Source: Paracoccus salipaludis
GTDB taxonomy: Bacteria; Pseudomonadota; Alphaproteobacteria; Rhodobacterales; Rhodobacteraceae
Length of the DNA stretch: 64,000 nt
NCBI RefSeq assembly: GCF_002287065.1
Contig: NZ_NSJZ01000006.1
Coordinates: 1-64,000 of the forward strand
Reading direction: 5' to 3'
The notes under the pieces are model-generated. The model saw only the letters and a list, made by a program, of their open reading frames with translations, ran no database searches and was not told the DNA's origin. Position 1 is the first letter of the stretch; the number at the start of each line of letters is the position of its first letter. Shown piece by piece: positions 11,900 to 20,266 of the stretch. A program made the position numbers and the translations under genes.

Positions 11900-11916
11900 T
11901 TTCCGGGAGGGAAAAC

Positions 11917-12663
11917 ATGGACCTGTCGAACGCCCGCGCCATCGTGACCGGCGGCGCCTCGGGGCTTGGCGCGGCGACCGCGCGGCATTTCCGCGCGCGC
12001 GGGGTGCAGGTCACGGTGCTGGACCGTGACGAGGCGGGCGCCGAAGCCGCGGCCGGACTTGGCGCGCATTTCGCCCGGGCCGACGTCACGGACGGGGATT
12101 CGGTCGCCGCGGCCATTGCTCAGGCGGTTGATCGCATGGGCGGGATCGACATCTGCGTGAATTGCGCGGGCATCGTCGTGGGGGAAAAGACTGTCGGCCG
12201 GGACGGACCCCACAGCCTCGACAGCTTCCGCCGAACGATCGAGGTCAACCTGATCGGCACCTTCAACGTCCTGCGGCTCGCCGCCGCCGAGATGGCCCGG
12301 AACGGCCGGGACGAGGACAATGGCGTGATCGTCAACACTGCCTCGATCGCCGCCTTCGACGGGCAAAGCGGACAGGCGGCCTATGCCGCGTCCAAGGCCG
12401 CCATCGCCGGGATGACGCTGCCGATCGCCCGCGACCTGGCCCGCAACAAGATCCGCGTCTGCGCCATCGCACCCGGCATCTTCGGCACGCCGATGCTGCG
12501 CGGGCTTCCGCAGGACGTGCAAGACAGCCTGGCCGCCGAGGTCACCAACCCCAAGCGCCTGGGCGAGCCCGAGGAATTTGCCCGTCTCGCGGCCTTCATC
12601 GTCGAGAACGGCTACATGAACGGCGAAACGATCCGCATCGACGGGGCGTTGCGGATGCGCTGA
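11917..12663 (+). CDS. Short-chain dehydrogenase, probably 3-hydroxyacyl-CoA dehydrogenase type
   Basis: The 248-residue protein is a classical SDR: the cofactor motif TGGASGLG lies near residue 11, NCAG follows the fourth strand, and the catalytic residues are the serine in TASIAAF plus Y156 and K160 in YAASK. An aspartate after the second strand (LDRD) favours NAD over NADP. The overall pattern, including the C-terminal NPKRLGEPEEFARL and NGETIRIDGALRM, resembles the type 2 3-hydroxyacyl-CoA dehydrogenases (HSD17B10-like) of fatty acid or branched-chain degradation. Substrate remains inferred. A palindromic operator candidate lies just upstream. Confidence 0.88.
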   Translation: MDLSNARAIVTGGASGLGAATARHFRARGVQVTVLDRDEAGAEAAAGLGAHFARADVTDGDSVAAAIAQAVDRMGGIDICVNCAGIVVGEKTVGRDGPHSLDSFRRTIEVNLIGTFNVLRLAAAEMARNGRDEDNGVIVNTASIAAFDGQSGQAAYAASKAAIAGMTLPIARDLARNKIRVCAIAPGIFGTPMLRGLPQDVQDSLAAEVTNPKRLGEPEEFARLAAFIVENGYMNGETIRIDGALRMR

Positions 12664-12685
12664 ACCCCTCGCGCCCGAGACCCAG

Positions 12686-13633
12686 ATGACCGACGAAGCC
12701 GTCCCACCCGACAACAGCCGCCCCCTCGATTGCCTGATCGTCGGCGGCGGGCCCGCCGGTCTTACGGCGGCGATCTATCTTGCGCGGTTCCACCGCCGCG
12801 TCACCGTGGTGGACAAGGCCGAGGGGCGGTTGCAGATGATCCCGCGCACCCGCAACCATCCGGGCTACCCGCAGGGCGTCACCGGAAGCCAGCTGCTGGC
12901 CGACATGCGCGAGCAGGCCGTTCAATACGGGGCGAGCCTTCTGACCGGAGAGGTCACGGCTCTGCGGCGCGACGGTGACCTGATCGTGGCCGATACGGGC
13001 CAGGGCGAGATGAAGGCGCGGACGGTCCTGCTGGCCACGGGGGTCGTGAACCACCGCCCGCCCGTGGACGAGGAGACCCATGCCGACGCGGTCGCGCGTG
13101 GCCTGCTGCGGTACTGCCCGATCTGCGACGCCTTCGAGCAGACGGGCAAGCGCATCGGCGTCCTGGGCGGCGACCGTCACGCGCTGGCCGAGGCGCTGTT
13201 CCTGCGCACCTACAGCCGGGACGTCACCTGCGTCGCCCTCAGCCATGTCGAACTGACCGCGGACGAGCATGCCCAGGCCGATCAGGCCCGCATCACCGTT
13301 CTGGATTCACCCATGTCCGCGCTGCAGTTCAAGGACAGCTCTGTCGAGGTCACGCTGGCCGACGGCGACCATGTGACCTTCGACACGCTTTATGTCGCGC
13401 TGGGGTCGCACACCCGCAACGACCTGGGTGCGATGCTGGGGACTGATCTGGAAAACGGCCAGTGCTTCGTGACGGACGACCACCAGCACACGACGGTGCC
13501 GCGCGTCTATGCCGCGGGCGATGCGGTCGAGGGGCTGGACCAGATCGGCGTGGCCATCGGCACTGGCGCCCGTGCAGCCGTGGCCATCCACAACGACCTG
13601 CGGAAAGAGGACGGCCACACGCTGCCCGGGTGA
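12686..13633 (+). CDS. Thioredoxin-reductase-like FAD/NAD(P) oxidoreductase
   Basis: The 315-residue flavoprotein has the FAD dinucleotide motif GGGPAG (residues 20-25), a second nucleotide-binding region near GVLGGDRHALAEA, and the C-terminal FAD motif VYAAGDAVEG. A CxxC pair sits at C144/C147 in RYCPICDAF, where bacterial thioredoxin reductases have CATC, so a redox-active disulfide is likely. The partner could be a thioredoxin, glutaredoxin or peroxiredoxin, and no such gene is adjacent. The overall divergence makes a canonical TrxB unlikely. It follows the SDR gene by 22 bases and may be co-transcribed. Confidence 0.85.
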   Translation: MTDEAVPPDNSRPLDCLIVGGGPAGLTAAIYLARFHRRVTVVDKAEGRLQMIPRTRNHPGYPQGVTGSQLLADMREQAVQYGASLLTGEVTALRRDGDLIVADTGQGEMKARTVLLATGVVNHRPPVDEETHADAVARGLLRYCPICDAFEQTGKRIGVLGGDRHALAEALFLRTYSRDVTCVALSHVELTADEHAQADQARITVLDSPMSALQFKDSSVEVTLADGDHVTFDTLYVALGSHTRNDLGAMLGTDLENGQCFVTDDHQHTTVPRVYAAGDAVEGLDQIGVAIGTGARAAVAIHNDLRKEDGHTLPG

Positions 13634-13792
13634 ACCGCAGAGGGTCGTGACCGCCGCGCCTTTTCATGCGCGCGATCCATGCCCCTCGCCCGCCGGCCAA
13701 AGACACAATTGTTGCTGGCTTGGGGGTGTCGCAGCCGGAACTTCGCGCCGCTGGGGCGGTTCTCATCCCAGCAACATCCCACGGAGGTCTAG

Positions 13793-14302
13793 ATGACGGA
13801 CGCCCGCGAATGGCTGGTCATGTGGCTGCGCGACGCTCATGCCATGGAGGAGCAGGCCGAAACCATGCTTGCTGCTCAGGCCGAGCGGATCGACAACTAT
13901 CCCGAGCTTGAACAGCGCATCCGCCAGCATCTTCAGGAAACCAAAGGCCAGGCTGACCGTCTGCGCGAGTGCCTTGAAGGCATGGGGGAAGGCACCTCGG
14001 TGCTCAAGGATGCCAGCGGCAAGCTGATGGCCACCGCGCAGGCCGTGGGCGGCGCCTTCGCGGGCGACGAGATCATGAAGGGCTCGCTGGTCAGCTATAC
14101 CTTCGAGCAGATGGAGATCGCCGCCTATACCGCGATCATCGCCGCGGCCGAACACCTGGGCGAGACAAAGGTGGCCGAAGCCGCCCGCACCAACCTGCAG
14201 GAAGAGGTCGCCATGGCCGACTGGCTGAGCAGCCACCTGCCCGGCACCACGCGTGCCTTCCTGGACCGCGCCGCTGCGGGCGACCCCGCGGCCAAGCGCT
14301 GA
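13793..14302 (+). CDS. DUF892 ferritin-like stress protein (YciE/YciF family)
   Basis: The 169-residue, mostly helical protein carries the family pattern: MWLRDAHAMEEQAETML at the start, ExxxxQAxRL in helix two, and SYTFEQMEIAAYTAIIAAAEHLG. The repeated Glu and His residues match the di-iron ferritin-like fold seen in YciF. Members are induced by osmotic or envelope stress, and their biochemical role is unclear. It lies 61 bases before a DUF4142 gene, another ferritin-like stress family, which supports a stress unit. A good ribosome binding site (GGAGG) precedes the ATG. Confidence 0.9.
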   Translation: MTDAREWLVMWLRDAHAMEEQAETMLAAQAERIDNYPELEQRIRQHLQETKGQADRLRECLEGMGEGTSVLKDASGKLMATAQAVGGAFAGDEIMKGSLVSYTFEQMEIAAYTAIIAAAEHLGETKVAEAARTNLQEEVAMADWLSSHLPGTTRAFLDRAAAGDPAAKR

Positions 14303-14363
14303 CACCTCCCACCCTCAACCGCGAGCCCGGACAGACCGGGCCTCACCCCGCGAAGGAGAGACC

Positions 14364-14852
14364 ATGAGAACGCTGATCCTTTCCACCGCCCTCGGCCTTG
14401 CGACGATAGGCGCGGCCTGGGCCCAGGGCATGACCGCGCAGGACTTCGTCAACCAGGCGGCCAGCGGCGGCCTGTTCGAGGTCCAGTCCAGCGAACTGGC
14501 CCTGCAGAAATCGCAGGATGCGAACGTCCAGGAATTCGCCAAGCAGATGATCACCGATCACACGGCGAACAACCAGGAACTGATTGCGACCGCCCAGGCC
14601 GAGGGGCTGACGGTGCCGACCCAGATCTCCAGCCCCCAGGCCGAGCTGATGCAGACGATCCAGGGTGCTGAAGGCGATGCCTTCGACACCGCCTATGTGC
14701 AGGCCCAGACCACCGCGCATGAAACGGCGGTGACGCTGTACCAGACCTATGCCCAGGGCGGCGACAACCAGGCGCTGGTGGCCTACGCCCAGAAGAGCCT
14801 GCCCGCGCTGCAGCAGCACCTGGAGCATGTCCAGGGCATGGCCAAGAAGTAA
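14364..14852 (+). CDS. Periplasmic DUF4142 protein
   Basis: The 162-residue product has a Sec signal peptide ending at AWAQG (about residue 20) and then the DUF4142 pattern: MTAQDFVNQAASGGLFEVQSS, VQEFAKQMITDHTANN and TAHETAVTLYQTYA. DUF4142 proteins are four-helix, ferritin-like periplasmic proteins of unknown activity. The ATG after AAGGAGAGACC is the clear start, although the frame is open further upstream. Pairing with the DUF892 gene suggests a shared stress role. Confidence 0.9.
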   Translation: MRTLILSTALGLATIGAAWAQGMTAQDFVNQAASGGLFEVQSSELALQKSQDANVQEFAKQMITDHTANNQELIATAQAEGLTVPTQISSPQAELMQTIQGAEGDAFDTAYVQAQTTAHETAVTLYQTYAQGGDNQALVAYAQKSLPALQQHLEHVQGMAKK

Positions 14853-14871
14853 TCCGCCGGATCTCACGACG

Positions 14872-14902
14872 ACTGCCGGTGTCCAGGACGCCGGCAGTTT
14901 TC
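14872..14902 (+). terminator. Rho-independent terminator after the DUF4142 gene
   Basis: ACTGCCGG and CCGGCAGT pair around an 11-base loop and run directly into TTTT, 20 bases after the stop. Confidence 0.85.
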
Positions 14903-14970
14903 CTGCGTTCGCCATTCATCGGGCAAAGCCATTGAACTCCCCCACATCGCCGCAGATCGCCGAAACCATC

Positions 14971-15975
14971 ATGGCCGAAGACAGCTTGACCGAACATTGG
15001 GTGTGCCTTGCGGGCGGCAATGCGCTGGGTGCCTTCCATCTTGGCGCGATCGAGGTGCTGCTGGACGCGGGACTGCCCGTTCGCCGTGTCGCTGGCGCTT
15101 CCATCGGGGCCATCACGGCCGCTCTGTGGCTGGGCGGCCCCAGAGAGATGGCGAAGCAAAGGATGCGGGCCTTCTGGGCGCGGGCCGTGGACCGGTCGGT
15201 CTTTGCGGGGACGAGGCCTGCGCGGCAGACCTCGGCGCTGCGGGCGCTGCTGGGCGGGCGGCCGTGGCTGTTCAATCCGACCCTGCCGGGCATCTGGGCC
15301 ATGCATTTCCTTGCGCCCAATGATGACCATCTTCATTCCACCGCGCTGATGCGCCAGACCCTGGCCGAACTGATCGACTTCGATCACCTGAACAACGGCG
15401 AGACGCGCCTGATCATCAGTGCCCTGGATCAGGAAACCTCCGAGGATGTGGTCTTTGACAGCGCGACCACACGCCTGACCGTCGATCACCTGATGGCCAG
15501 CAGCGCCCTGCCGCTGATCTTTCCTCCGGTCAGGCTGGACGGGCGGCTGCTGGTGGATGCGGGCCTTTCGGCGAACCTTCCGGTCACCGCGATCTTCAGC
15601 GACCCGCCGGAACGGAACACGGTGTGCTGGGCTATCGACCTTTGGCCTCCCACGGCTCGACGGGCGCCTTCGCCGGACACGGTGGCGCGCCGTGCGCAGG
15701 ACCTGATGTTCGCGGCCCAAAGCCGCCACGCGCTGGAGCGGCTGACCGAGGCGCTCTCTCCTCGGCTGCAGGACGCGGGGATCGGGGTCGCGGTGCATCA
15801 CCTCGGCTACGATGGCGGCGACTGGGAGGTTGCGGCCAAGGCCTTCGACTACTCGCGGGCTGCGCTGGAACGGCGCCGCCGGGCGGGGGCGGCCGAGATG
15901 ACGCGGGTGCTGTCCGGCCATGCGCCGCTGCAAGGGGGCGGGTTCAGCGTCTTCCGCCACGTCCTTGAGAACTGA
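14971..15975 (+). CDS. Patatin-like phospholipase
   Basis: The 334-residue protein has all three patatin elements: an oxyanion loop (GGNALGAFHLG, near residue 14), the nucleophile S44 in GASIG, and the catalytic aspartate D196 in VDAGLSANLP, where the usual DGG is DAG. The family hydrolyses acyl esters of phospholipids. No signal peptide or membrane segment is visible, so it may act at the cytosolic face of the membrane or be exported by another route. The ATG chosen starts MAEDSLTEHW; upstream in-frame starts exist but would add unrelated residues. Confidence 0.88.
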   Translation: MAEDSLTEHWVCLAGGNALGAFHLGAIEVLLDAGLPVRRVAGASIGAITAALWLGGPREMAKQRMRAFWARAVDRSVFAGTRPARQTSALRALLGGRPWLFNPTLPGIWAMHFLAPNDDHLHSTALMRQTLAELIDFDHLNNGETRLIISALDQETSEDVVFDSATTRLTVDHLMASSALPLIFPPVRLDGRLLVDAGLSANLPVTAIFSDPPERNTVCWAIDLWPPTARRAPSPDTVARRAQDLMFAAQSRHALERLTEALSPRLQDAGIGVAVHHLGYDGGDWEVAAKAFDYSRAALERRRRAGAAEMTRVLSGHAPLQGGGFSVFRHVLEN

Positions 15976-15996
15976 CGCCTGCGGCCGGCATGCCCG

Positions 15997-16701
15997 TCAG
16001 GCCGGCAGGGTGTCGAACGCTTCGGACAGCCGGTCGATGGCGGCTGCAAGCCTGTCGTCGATCACCCGCAGATAACGCGTCCAGTCCATGTAGCCGGACA
16101 GGGGCTGCGCGCCGTCCGAGATGCCGCGCAGCCCGATCATCGGCACCCCGAAGGCAAGACAGGCGCGGCATACGGCAAAGCTTTCCATGTCCACCATATC
16201 GGCATCGATCGCGTCGTAACCCGATCCCGACACGATCGCGGCGCCCGACGACAGGCGCGCCTGCGGGACGCCGGGAATGCGGAAGGGCAGCGGCACCTCG
16301 GCCGGCAGGTCCAGCCCCGGCGTGATCCCGCGCGGGAAGCCCAGGGCCGACACGTCCATGTCGCGATAGGATACGGACACCGCCTGATAGACGCCCCCCT
16401 GTTCCAGCGCGCGTGATCCCGCACTGCCCATGCAGACGACCGCATCCGGCAGCCCGCCTTCTGCGGCAAGGCGCGCCAGCGCGGCCGAGACGGTCAGGGC
16501 TGCCTCGACCGGGCCGATGCCGGTCATCAGGGGCGTCACGCGCTGGCGCAGCGCGGGGCCGTATTCCTCGGGCGCGGCCATGACAAACAACACGCGGTGC
16601 CTTCCGATCAGGTTGGGACGTGGCTGGGCGTCCGGCCGCGCGTCCAGCCGCACGGGGCGCAGGGTGGCGATATTGTCCCCGCTGCCGTCCATTCCGTCCA
16701 T
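15997..16701 (-). CDS. Methylthioadenosine/S-adenosylhomocysteine nucleosidase-like protein
   Basis: The 234-residue protein fits the nucleoside phosphorylase/MTA-SAH nucleosidase fold: VLFVMAAPEEYGPAL with the catalytic glutamate at the N-terminal strand, TGIGPVEAA, a substrate loop VVCMGSAGSRALE, and the purine-nucleoside motif VDMESFAVCRACLAFG followed by GLRGISDGA. Such enzymes recycle SAH or MTA by releasing adenine. About 35 extra N-terminal residues precede the fold; a later in-frame ATG exists. It is transcribed away from the PotD-like gene. The window also encodes MetA and MetK, so it completes part of SAM turnover. Confidence 0.85.
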   Translation of the reverse strand: MDGMDGSGDNIATLRPVRLDARPDAQPRPNLIGRHRVLFVMAAPEEYGPALRQRVTPLMTGIGPVEAALTVSAALARLAAEGGLPDAVVCMGSAGSRALEQGGVYQAVSVSYRDMDVSALGFPRGITPGLDLPAEVPLPFRIPGVPQARLSSGAAIVSGSGYDAIDADMVDMESFAVCRACLAFGVPMIGLRGISDGAQPLSGYMDWTRYLRVIDDRLAAAIDRLSEAFDTLPA

Positions 16702-16884
16702 CGTCCGCCCTTTCGCTGATCCCGATCAGGGACTTGCCAGATGCCGCTCGCCGAGAAAAGCGTTCCTTGCTGCCAAGGCATGGTCACATCCCTGCCAGTC
16801 CGATGTCACGGCTGCATCGCCGCTTGCCCCGCTGCCGGGCCGCCGCTAGCGTCCTGTTCAAGCACCAACCCCGGAGTCCTGCCC

Positions 16885-17931
16885 GTGACCTTCCTGCGCA
16901 CTTCCGCCCTTGCCCTGGCCCTTGCCGCGCCCGGCCTCGCCATGGCCGCCGATCCCCAGCTGACCGTCTTCGACTGGGCAGGCTTCGAGGAACCGGTGAT
17001 CTTCCAGGGCTATATCGACAAGCACGGCGACAGCCCGACCTTCGCCTTCTACGGCGACGATGACGAGGCGTTCCAGAAGCTGTCCTCGGGCTTCCGCGCC
17101 GACGTGGCCCATCCTTGCAGCCAGATGGTGTCGAAATACCGCGACGCCGGCCTGATCGAGCCGTGGGATGCGGCGCGCATCCCGGCAGTGGCCGATATCG
17201 ACCCCCGCTTCCTGAACTCCGAGGTGTTCAAGGACGCCGAGGGGCTGTGGTACATCCCGACCGATTTCGGCGCGACCGCCATCGCCTACAACACCGAGAA
17301 CGTCCCGGCCGAGGATGTCTCGACCCTGCAGGTCTTCGTCAACCCGGCCTATCAGGGCCGCACCTCGCTGCCCGATTCGGCCGATGACGTCTGGGCGCTG
17401 GCCTACCTCGCGACCGGCGTGACCGACTGGACCAGCGTCACCGACGAACAGTTCAAGGCCGCCGCCGACTGGCTGCGCCAGGCCCACCAGAACGTCGCCG
17501 CCTACTGGGCCGACCCGGCGGAGCAGTCGCAGCTGATGGCCTCGGGCGCGGTGGACGTGGCCTGGTCCTGGAACGACGCGATCCCGCTGCTGCAAGCGGA
17601 AAACTATCCCATCGGCTTCCAGCGCCAGGCCAAGGAAGGCTCGTCCACCTTCTTCTGTGGCTTCGTGAACCTGAAGAACGGGCCGGGCAGCGAAGACAAG
17701 GCCTATGACTTCGTCAACGCCTGGCTGGCGCCCGAGGCCGCCAAGGGCCTGCTGGACACCATCGGCTACGGCCACACGAGCACCAAGGCGCTGGCGACCG
17801 TCGCCGACGATCCTCGCGTGGTCCAGAACCTCGGGGCCATCGACGCCCCGGTGCTGGCCCAGACCCCGAACGACCCCGCGCAGCGCGAACGTCAGCTGGC
17901 CGAGTTCGAAAAGATCAAGGCCGGCTTCTGA
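16885..17931 (+). CDS. PotD-like ABC solute-binding protein
   Basis: The 348-residue periplasmic protein belongs to the spermidine/putrescine-type binding family. A Sec signal peptide ends at AMAADP (about residue 22). Family blocks follow: LTVFDWAGFEEP, VAHPCSQMVSKYRDAGLIEP, WYIPTDFGATAIAYNT, VDVAWSWNDA, and AYDFVNAWLAPEAAKGLLD. The start is a GTG (VTFLRTSAL) just before the signal peptide; the frame is open upstream to an ATG at 16741, which would spoil the signal sequence. No ATPase or permease gene is adjacent, so it is an orphan here and must work with a transporter encoded elsewhere. Confidence 0.9.
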   Translation: MTFLRTSALALALAAPGLAMAADPQLTVFDWAGFEEPVIFQGYIDKHGDSPTFAFYGDDDEAFQKLSSGFRADVAHPCSQMVSKYRDAGLIEPWDAARIPAVADIDPRFLNSEVFKDAEGLWYIPTDFGATAIAYNTENVPAEDVSTLQVFVNPAYQGRTSLPDSADDVWALAYLATGVTDWTSVTDEQFKAAADWLRQAHQNVAAYWADPAEQSQLMASGAVDVAWSWNDAIPLLQAENYPIGFQRQAKEGSSTFFCGFVNLKNGPGSEDKAYDFVNAWLAPEAAKGLLDTIGYGHTSTKALATVADDPRVVQNLGAIDAPVLAQTPNDPAQRERQLAEFEKIKAGF

Positions 17932-17951
17932 GCCGACGCTTCGACGTCCCC

Positions 17952-17974
17952 GGGGCGGCCCGAAAGGCCGCCCC
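17952..17974 (+). terminator. Hairpin after the PotD-like gene
   Basis: GGGGCGGCC and GGCCGCCCC pair around a 5-base loop (CGAAA), followed by a short TTCG rather than a long T-tract. It lies 21 bases after the stop codon. Confidence 0.7.
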
Positions 17975-18015
17975 TTCGCATGACCGCGCCCACCCCTGAC
18001 CGCACGAGACCTGCC

Positions 18016-19101
18016 ATGAAACGCCGCAACTTCCTGTCCACTGCCGCTTTCGGCTCGGCCGCCACGATGCTGGCCGCCCCGGCCCTGGCACAGGCACAGC
18101 CGACCGTCACCTGGCGGCTGACCTCGAGCTATCCGAAAAGTCTCGAAACGCTTTACGGCATCTCGGACCATGTCTCGCGCCGCATCGCCGAGGTGACGGA
18201 CGGCGGCTTCCAGATCCAGCCCTTCGCGGCGGGTGAACTGGTGCCGGGCCTTCAGGCGCTGGACGCGGTCAGCGACGGCAGCGTCGAATGCGCCCACACG
18301 CTGGGCACCTACAACATCGGCAAGGACCCGACCTGGGCCTTCGACACCTCGCTGCCGTTCGGGATGAACACGCGCCAGACGACGGCCTGGCTGCTGCATG
18401 GCGGCGGGCTGGACCTCATCAACGAATTCATCGCCGGCGCCAACGTCCGCACGATCCCGTCCGGCAACACGGGCGCGCAGATGGGCGGCTGGTATCGCAA
18501 GCAGATCACCTCGGTCGAGGACCTGCGCGGGCTGAAGCTGCGGATCGCGGGACTGGGCGGCACCATCCTGTCGCGGCTGGGCGTCGTGCCCCAGCAGATC
18601 GCGGGTGGCGACATCTATGCGGCGCTGGAACGCGGCACCATCGACGCGGCCGAGTTCTCGGGGCCCTTCGACGACGAGAAGCTGGGTTTCCAGCGCGTCG
18701 CGCCGCATTACTACTATCCCGGCTGGTGGGAGGGGACGGCCAACGTCGGCCTTTACATCAACCTCGACGCCTGGAACGCCCTGCCCGCGCATTACAAGGC
18801 CGCGCTGGAGACCGTCTGCACCGAGGCGCTGACCCATTGTGTGGCGAAATACGACAACGGCAACCCCGAGGCGCTGATGCGGCTGATCGCGGCAGGTGCG
18901 CAGGTGCAGGCCTTCCCCGACGACGTGCTGGCGGCAGCCTTCGCGGAATCGCGCAAGCTTTACGCCGAATATGCCGAAGGCAACGAGAACTTCCGCAAGA
19001 TCTACGAGCACTGGTCCGCCTATTGGCAGAAGCAGCAGCAGTGGCTGCGCGTGGCGGAACTGCCCTATGATTACTTCACGTCCGGTCAGGTCGGGCGCTG
19101 A
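18016..19101 (+). CDS. TRAP transporter solute-binding protein (DctP/TakP family)
   Basis: The 361-residue protein starts MKRRNFLSTAAFG, a twin-arginine-like signal, with cleavage near ALAQA. It then shows the DctP-family fold blocks: VTWRLTSSYPKSLETLYG, IQPFAAGELVPGLQALDAV, the substrate-arginine block LRGLKLRIAGLGG and VPQQIAGGDIYAALERGTIDAAE, and the aromatic PHYYYPGWWEG. The latter blocks resemble TakP, which binds alpha-keto acids. No TRAP membrane subunits (DctQ, DctM) lie nearby. Tat export would suit folding before export, but Sec use is possible. Confidence 0.9.
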   Translation: MKRRNFLSTAAFGSAATMLAAPALAQAQPTVTWRLTSSYPKSLETLYGISDHVSRRIAEVTDGGFQIQPFAAGELVPGLQALDAVSDGSVECAHTLGTYNIGKDPTWAFDTSLPFGMNTRQTTAWLLHGGGLDLINEFIAGANVRTIPSGNTGAQMGGWYRKQITSVEDLRGLKLRIAGLGGTILSRLGVVPQQIAGGDIYAALERGTIDAAEFSGPFDDEKLGFQRVAPHYYYPGWWEGTANVGLYINLDAWNALPAHYKAALETVCTEALTHCVAKYDNGNPEALMRLIAAGAQVQAFPDDVLAAAFAESRKLYAEYAEGNENFRKIYEHWSAYWQKQQQWLRVAELPYDYFTSGQVGR

Positions 19102-19106
19102 CGACA

Positions 19107-19127
19107 GGGCGGCCCCCGGGGCCGCCC
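19107..19127 (+). terminator. GC hairpin after the TRAP binding-protein gene
   Basis: GGGCGGCC and GGCCGCCC pair around a 5-base loop, six bases after the stop. It lacks a T-tract, so it may slow polymerase or protect the mRNA end rather than terminate alone. Confidence 0.6.
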
Positions 19128-19147
19128 ATTCCCATCAGAGGTGAGTG

Positions 19148-19561
19148 ATGACCCGCGAGGAACTTGACCGCATCGCCTTCGACCAGCCCGCCTTCGCCCG
19201 GCTCCTGGGCTTCCGACTGGTCTCGGCCGAGCCCGACGAGGTGCTGGCCGAACTGTCGGTGACCGAGGACCTGTCCAACCGCAACGGCGTCATGCACGGC
19301 GGCGCGATCATGGCCCTAGCCGACAACATCGGCGGCACCGCGACCATGATCAACCTGCCTCAAGGAAAGACGACCACGACGCTGGAAAGCAAGACGAACT
19401 TCCTGCGCCCGATCCGCATCGGCGACACGGCGCGGGCGCGCTGCGTCCCGCTGCACAAGGGGCGCACGACGATGGTCTGGCAGACCACCATCACGCGCGG
19501 GGACGGCAAGACCGCCGCCATCGTCACGCAGACCCAGGTCGTGATCGACTGGAAGGAATGA
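19148..19561 (+). CDS. PaaI-type hotdog-fold thioesterase
   Basis: The 137-residue protein has the PaaI/YbgC-like hotdog pattern: LSVTEDLSNRNGVMHGGAIMALADNIGG contains the substrate-binding HGG loop and the catalytic aspartate region, followed by TTTLESKTNFLRPIRIGD. Members hydrolyse acyl-CoA or aryl-CoA thioesters. Start choice: ATG at 19148, with an in-frame GTG at 19145 also possible; GAGGTGAG lies upstream. It follows the TRAP binding-protein gene but is convergent with the PepSY gene. Confidence 0.9.
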   Translation: MTREELDRIAFDQPAFARLLGFRLVSAEPDEVLAELSVTEDLSNRNGVMHGGAIMALADNIGGTATMINLPQGKTTTTLESKTNFLRPIRIGDTARARCVPLHKGRTTMVWQTTITRGDGKTAAIVTQTQVVIDWKE

Positions 19562-19576
19562 CGTCGCGACCCGCCG

Positions 19577-19834
19577 TCAGCGGTTCTGGCCGGTGACGGG
19601 ATCGACCCGGATCTCGACCTCGCGGCCCTCGGTGGTCCTGTATTCGACCTCCCAGTAGCCGTCGTCGTCCCAGGACACGTCCTCGATGTAGGCGAGGTTC
19701 TGCGCGCTGCCCTCGACGGTGGCGATGATGCGCGACAATGGCTGCGCGTTGGGCGGAGGAGGCGTGTCGGCCATCGCGCCCGCGGGCAGGGTCAGTCCGG
19801 CAAGGGCCAGCGCGGCGAATCCGGTGCGGATCAT
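19577..19834 (-). CDS. Small exported PepSY-domain protein
   Basis: The 85-residue product has a Sec signal peptide (MIRTGFAALALAGLTLPAGAMA) and a short PepSY-like domain: LSRIIATVE, IEDVSWDDDGYWEVEYRT, VEIRVDPVTG. PepSY units bind or inhibit peptidases and are common in small periplasmic proteins. An ATG further upstream is in frame, but the internal ATG gives the proper signal peptide. It ends 15 bases from the convergent thioesterase gene. Confidence 0.8.
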   Translation of the reverse strand: MIRTGFAALALAGLTLPAGAMADTPPPPNAQPLSRIIATVEGSAQNLAYIEDVSWDDDGYWEVEYRTTEGREVEIRVDPVTGQNR

Positions 19835-19973
19835 GTCTTGTCTCCTTTTCTCCGACACCGCCCACAACGTCCCTCGGGCGCGGGTGTTCCGGCCGGCGGC
19901 CATGCGTCCCCGCCCCCTTGCAAGGGCTGCGGAGGCCCCCTAGATTGGTCGCGTTCGGGTTCGCCCGGACTAT

Positions 19974-20266
19974 GGACATAAACGCGCAGGTAATAAGCGG
20001 ATCGGACCCGGGGGCGGTACCCGGCGGCTCCACCAGAATCCCTTCGTTGGGGGCAAATGGGGCCGAAACAGGATCGACGAACGTCTAAAGCTGTTTGCTT
20101 TGTCTCGGTGAGCTACCACCGTTATCGGTGCAAAAAGTACAGTTGCCAACGACAACCGTGCTCCGGTGGCTCTGGCTGCGTAAGCAGTTCGAGTTATCGA
20201 AACCTAAGTCCTTGCGCTTAGCCGCGTAAGGCGGGGTTCGCAGGCACCTGGCAACAGAAGCCTGCA
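19974..20266 (+). ncRNA. ssrA: Circularly permuted (two-piece) tmRNA
   Basis: The acceptor piece comes first: a T-arm (CCGGG, GGCGGTA loop, CCCGG at about 20008-20024), then CGGCTCCACCA ending at 20035. A spacer of about 23 bases follows, then the coding piece begins GGGGCCG at 20059. GGGGCCG pairs with CGGCTCC to make the 7-bp acceptor stem, with one G-U. The reading frame GCC to TAA at 20145-20183 encodes the tag ANDNRAPVALAA, the form known from Rhodobacter relatives. A stem (GCAGGC/GCCTGC, 20240-20265) closes the 3' side. With SmpB, it rescues stalled ribosomes. The outer ends are estimates. Confidence 0.95.
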
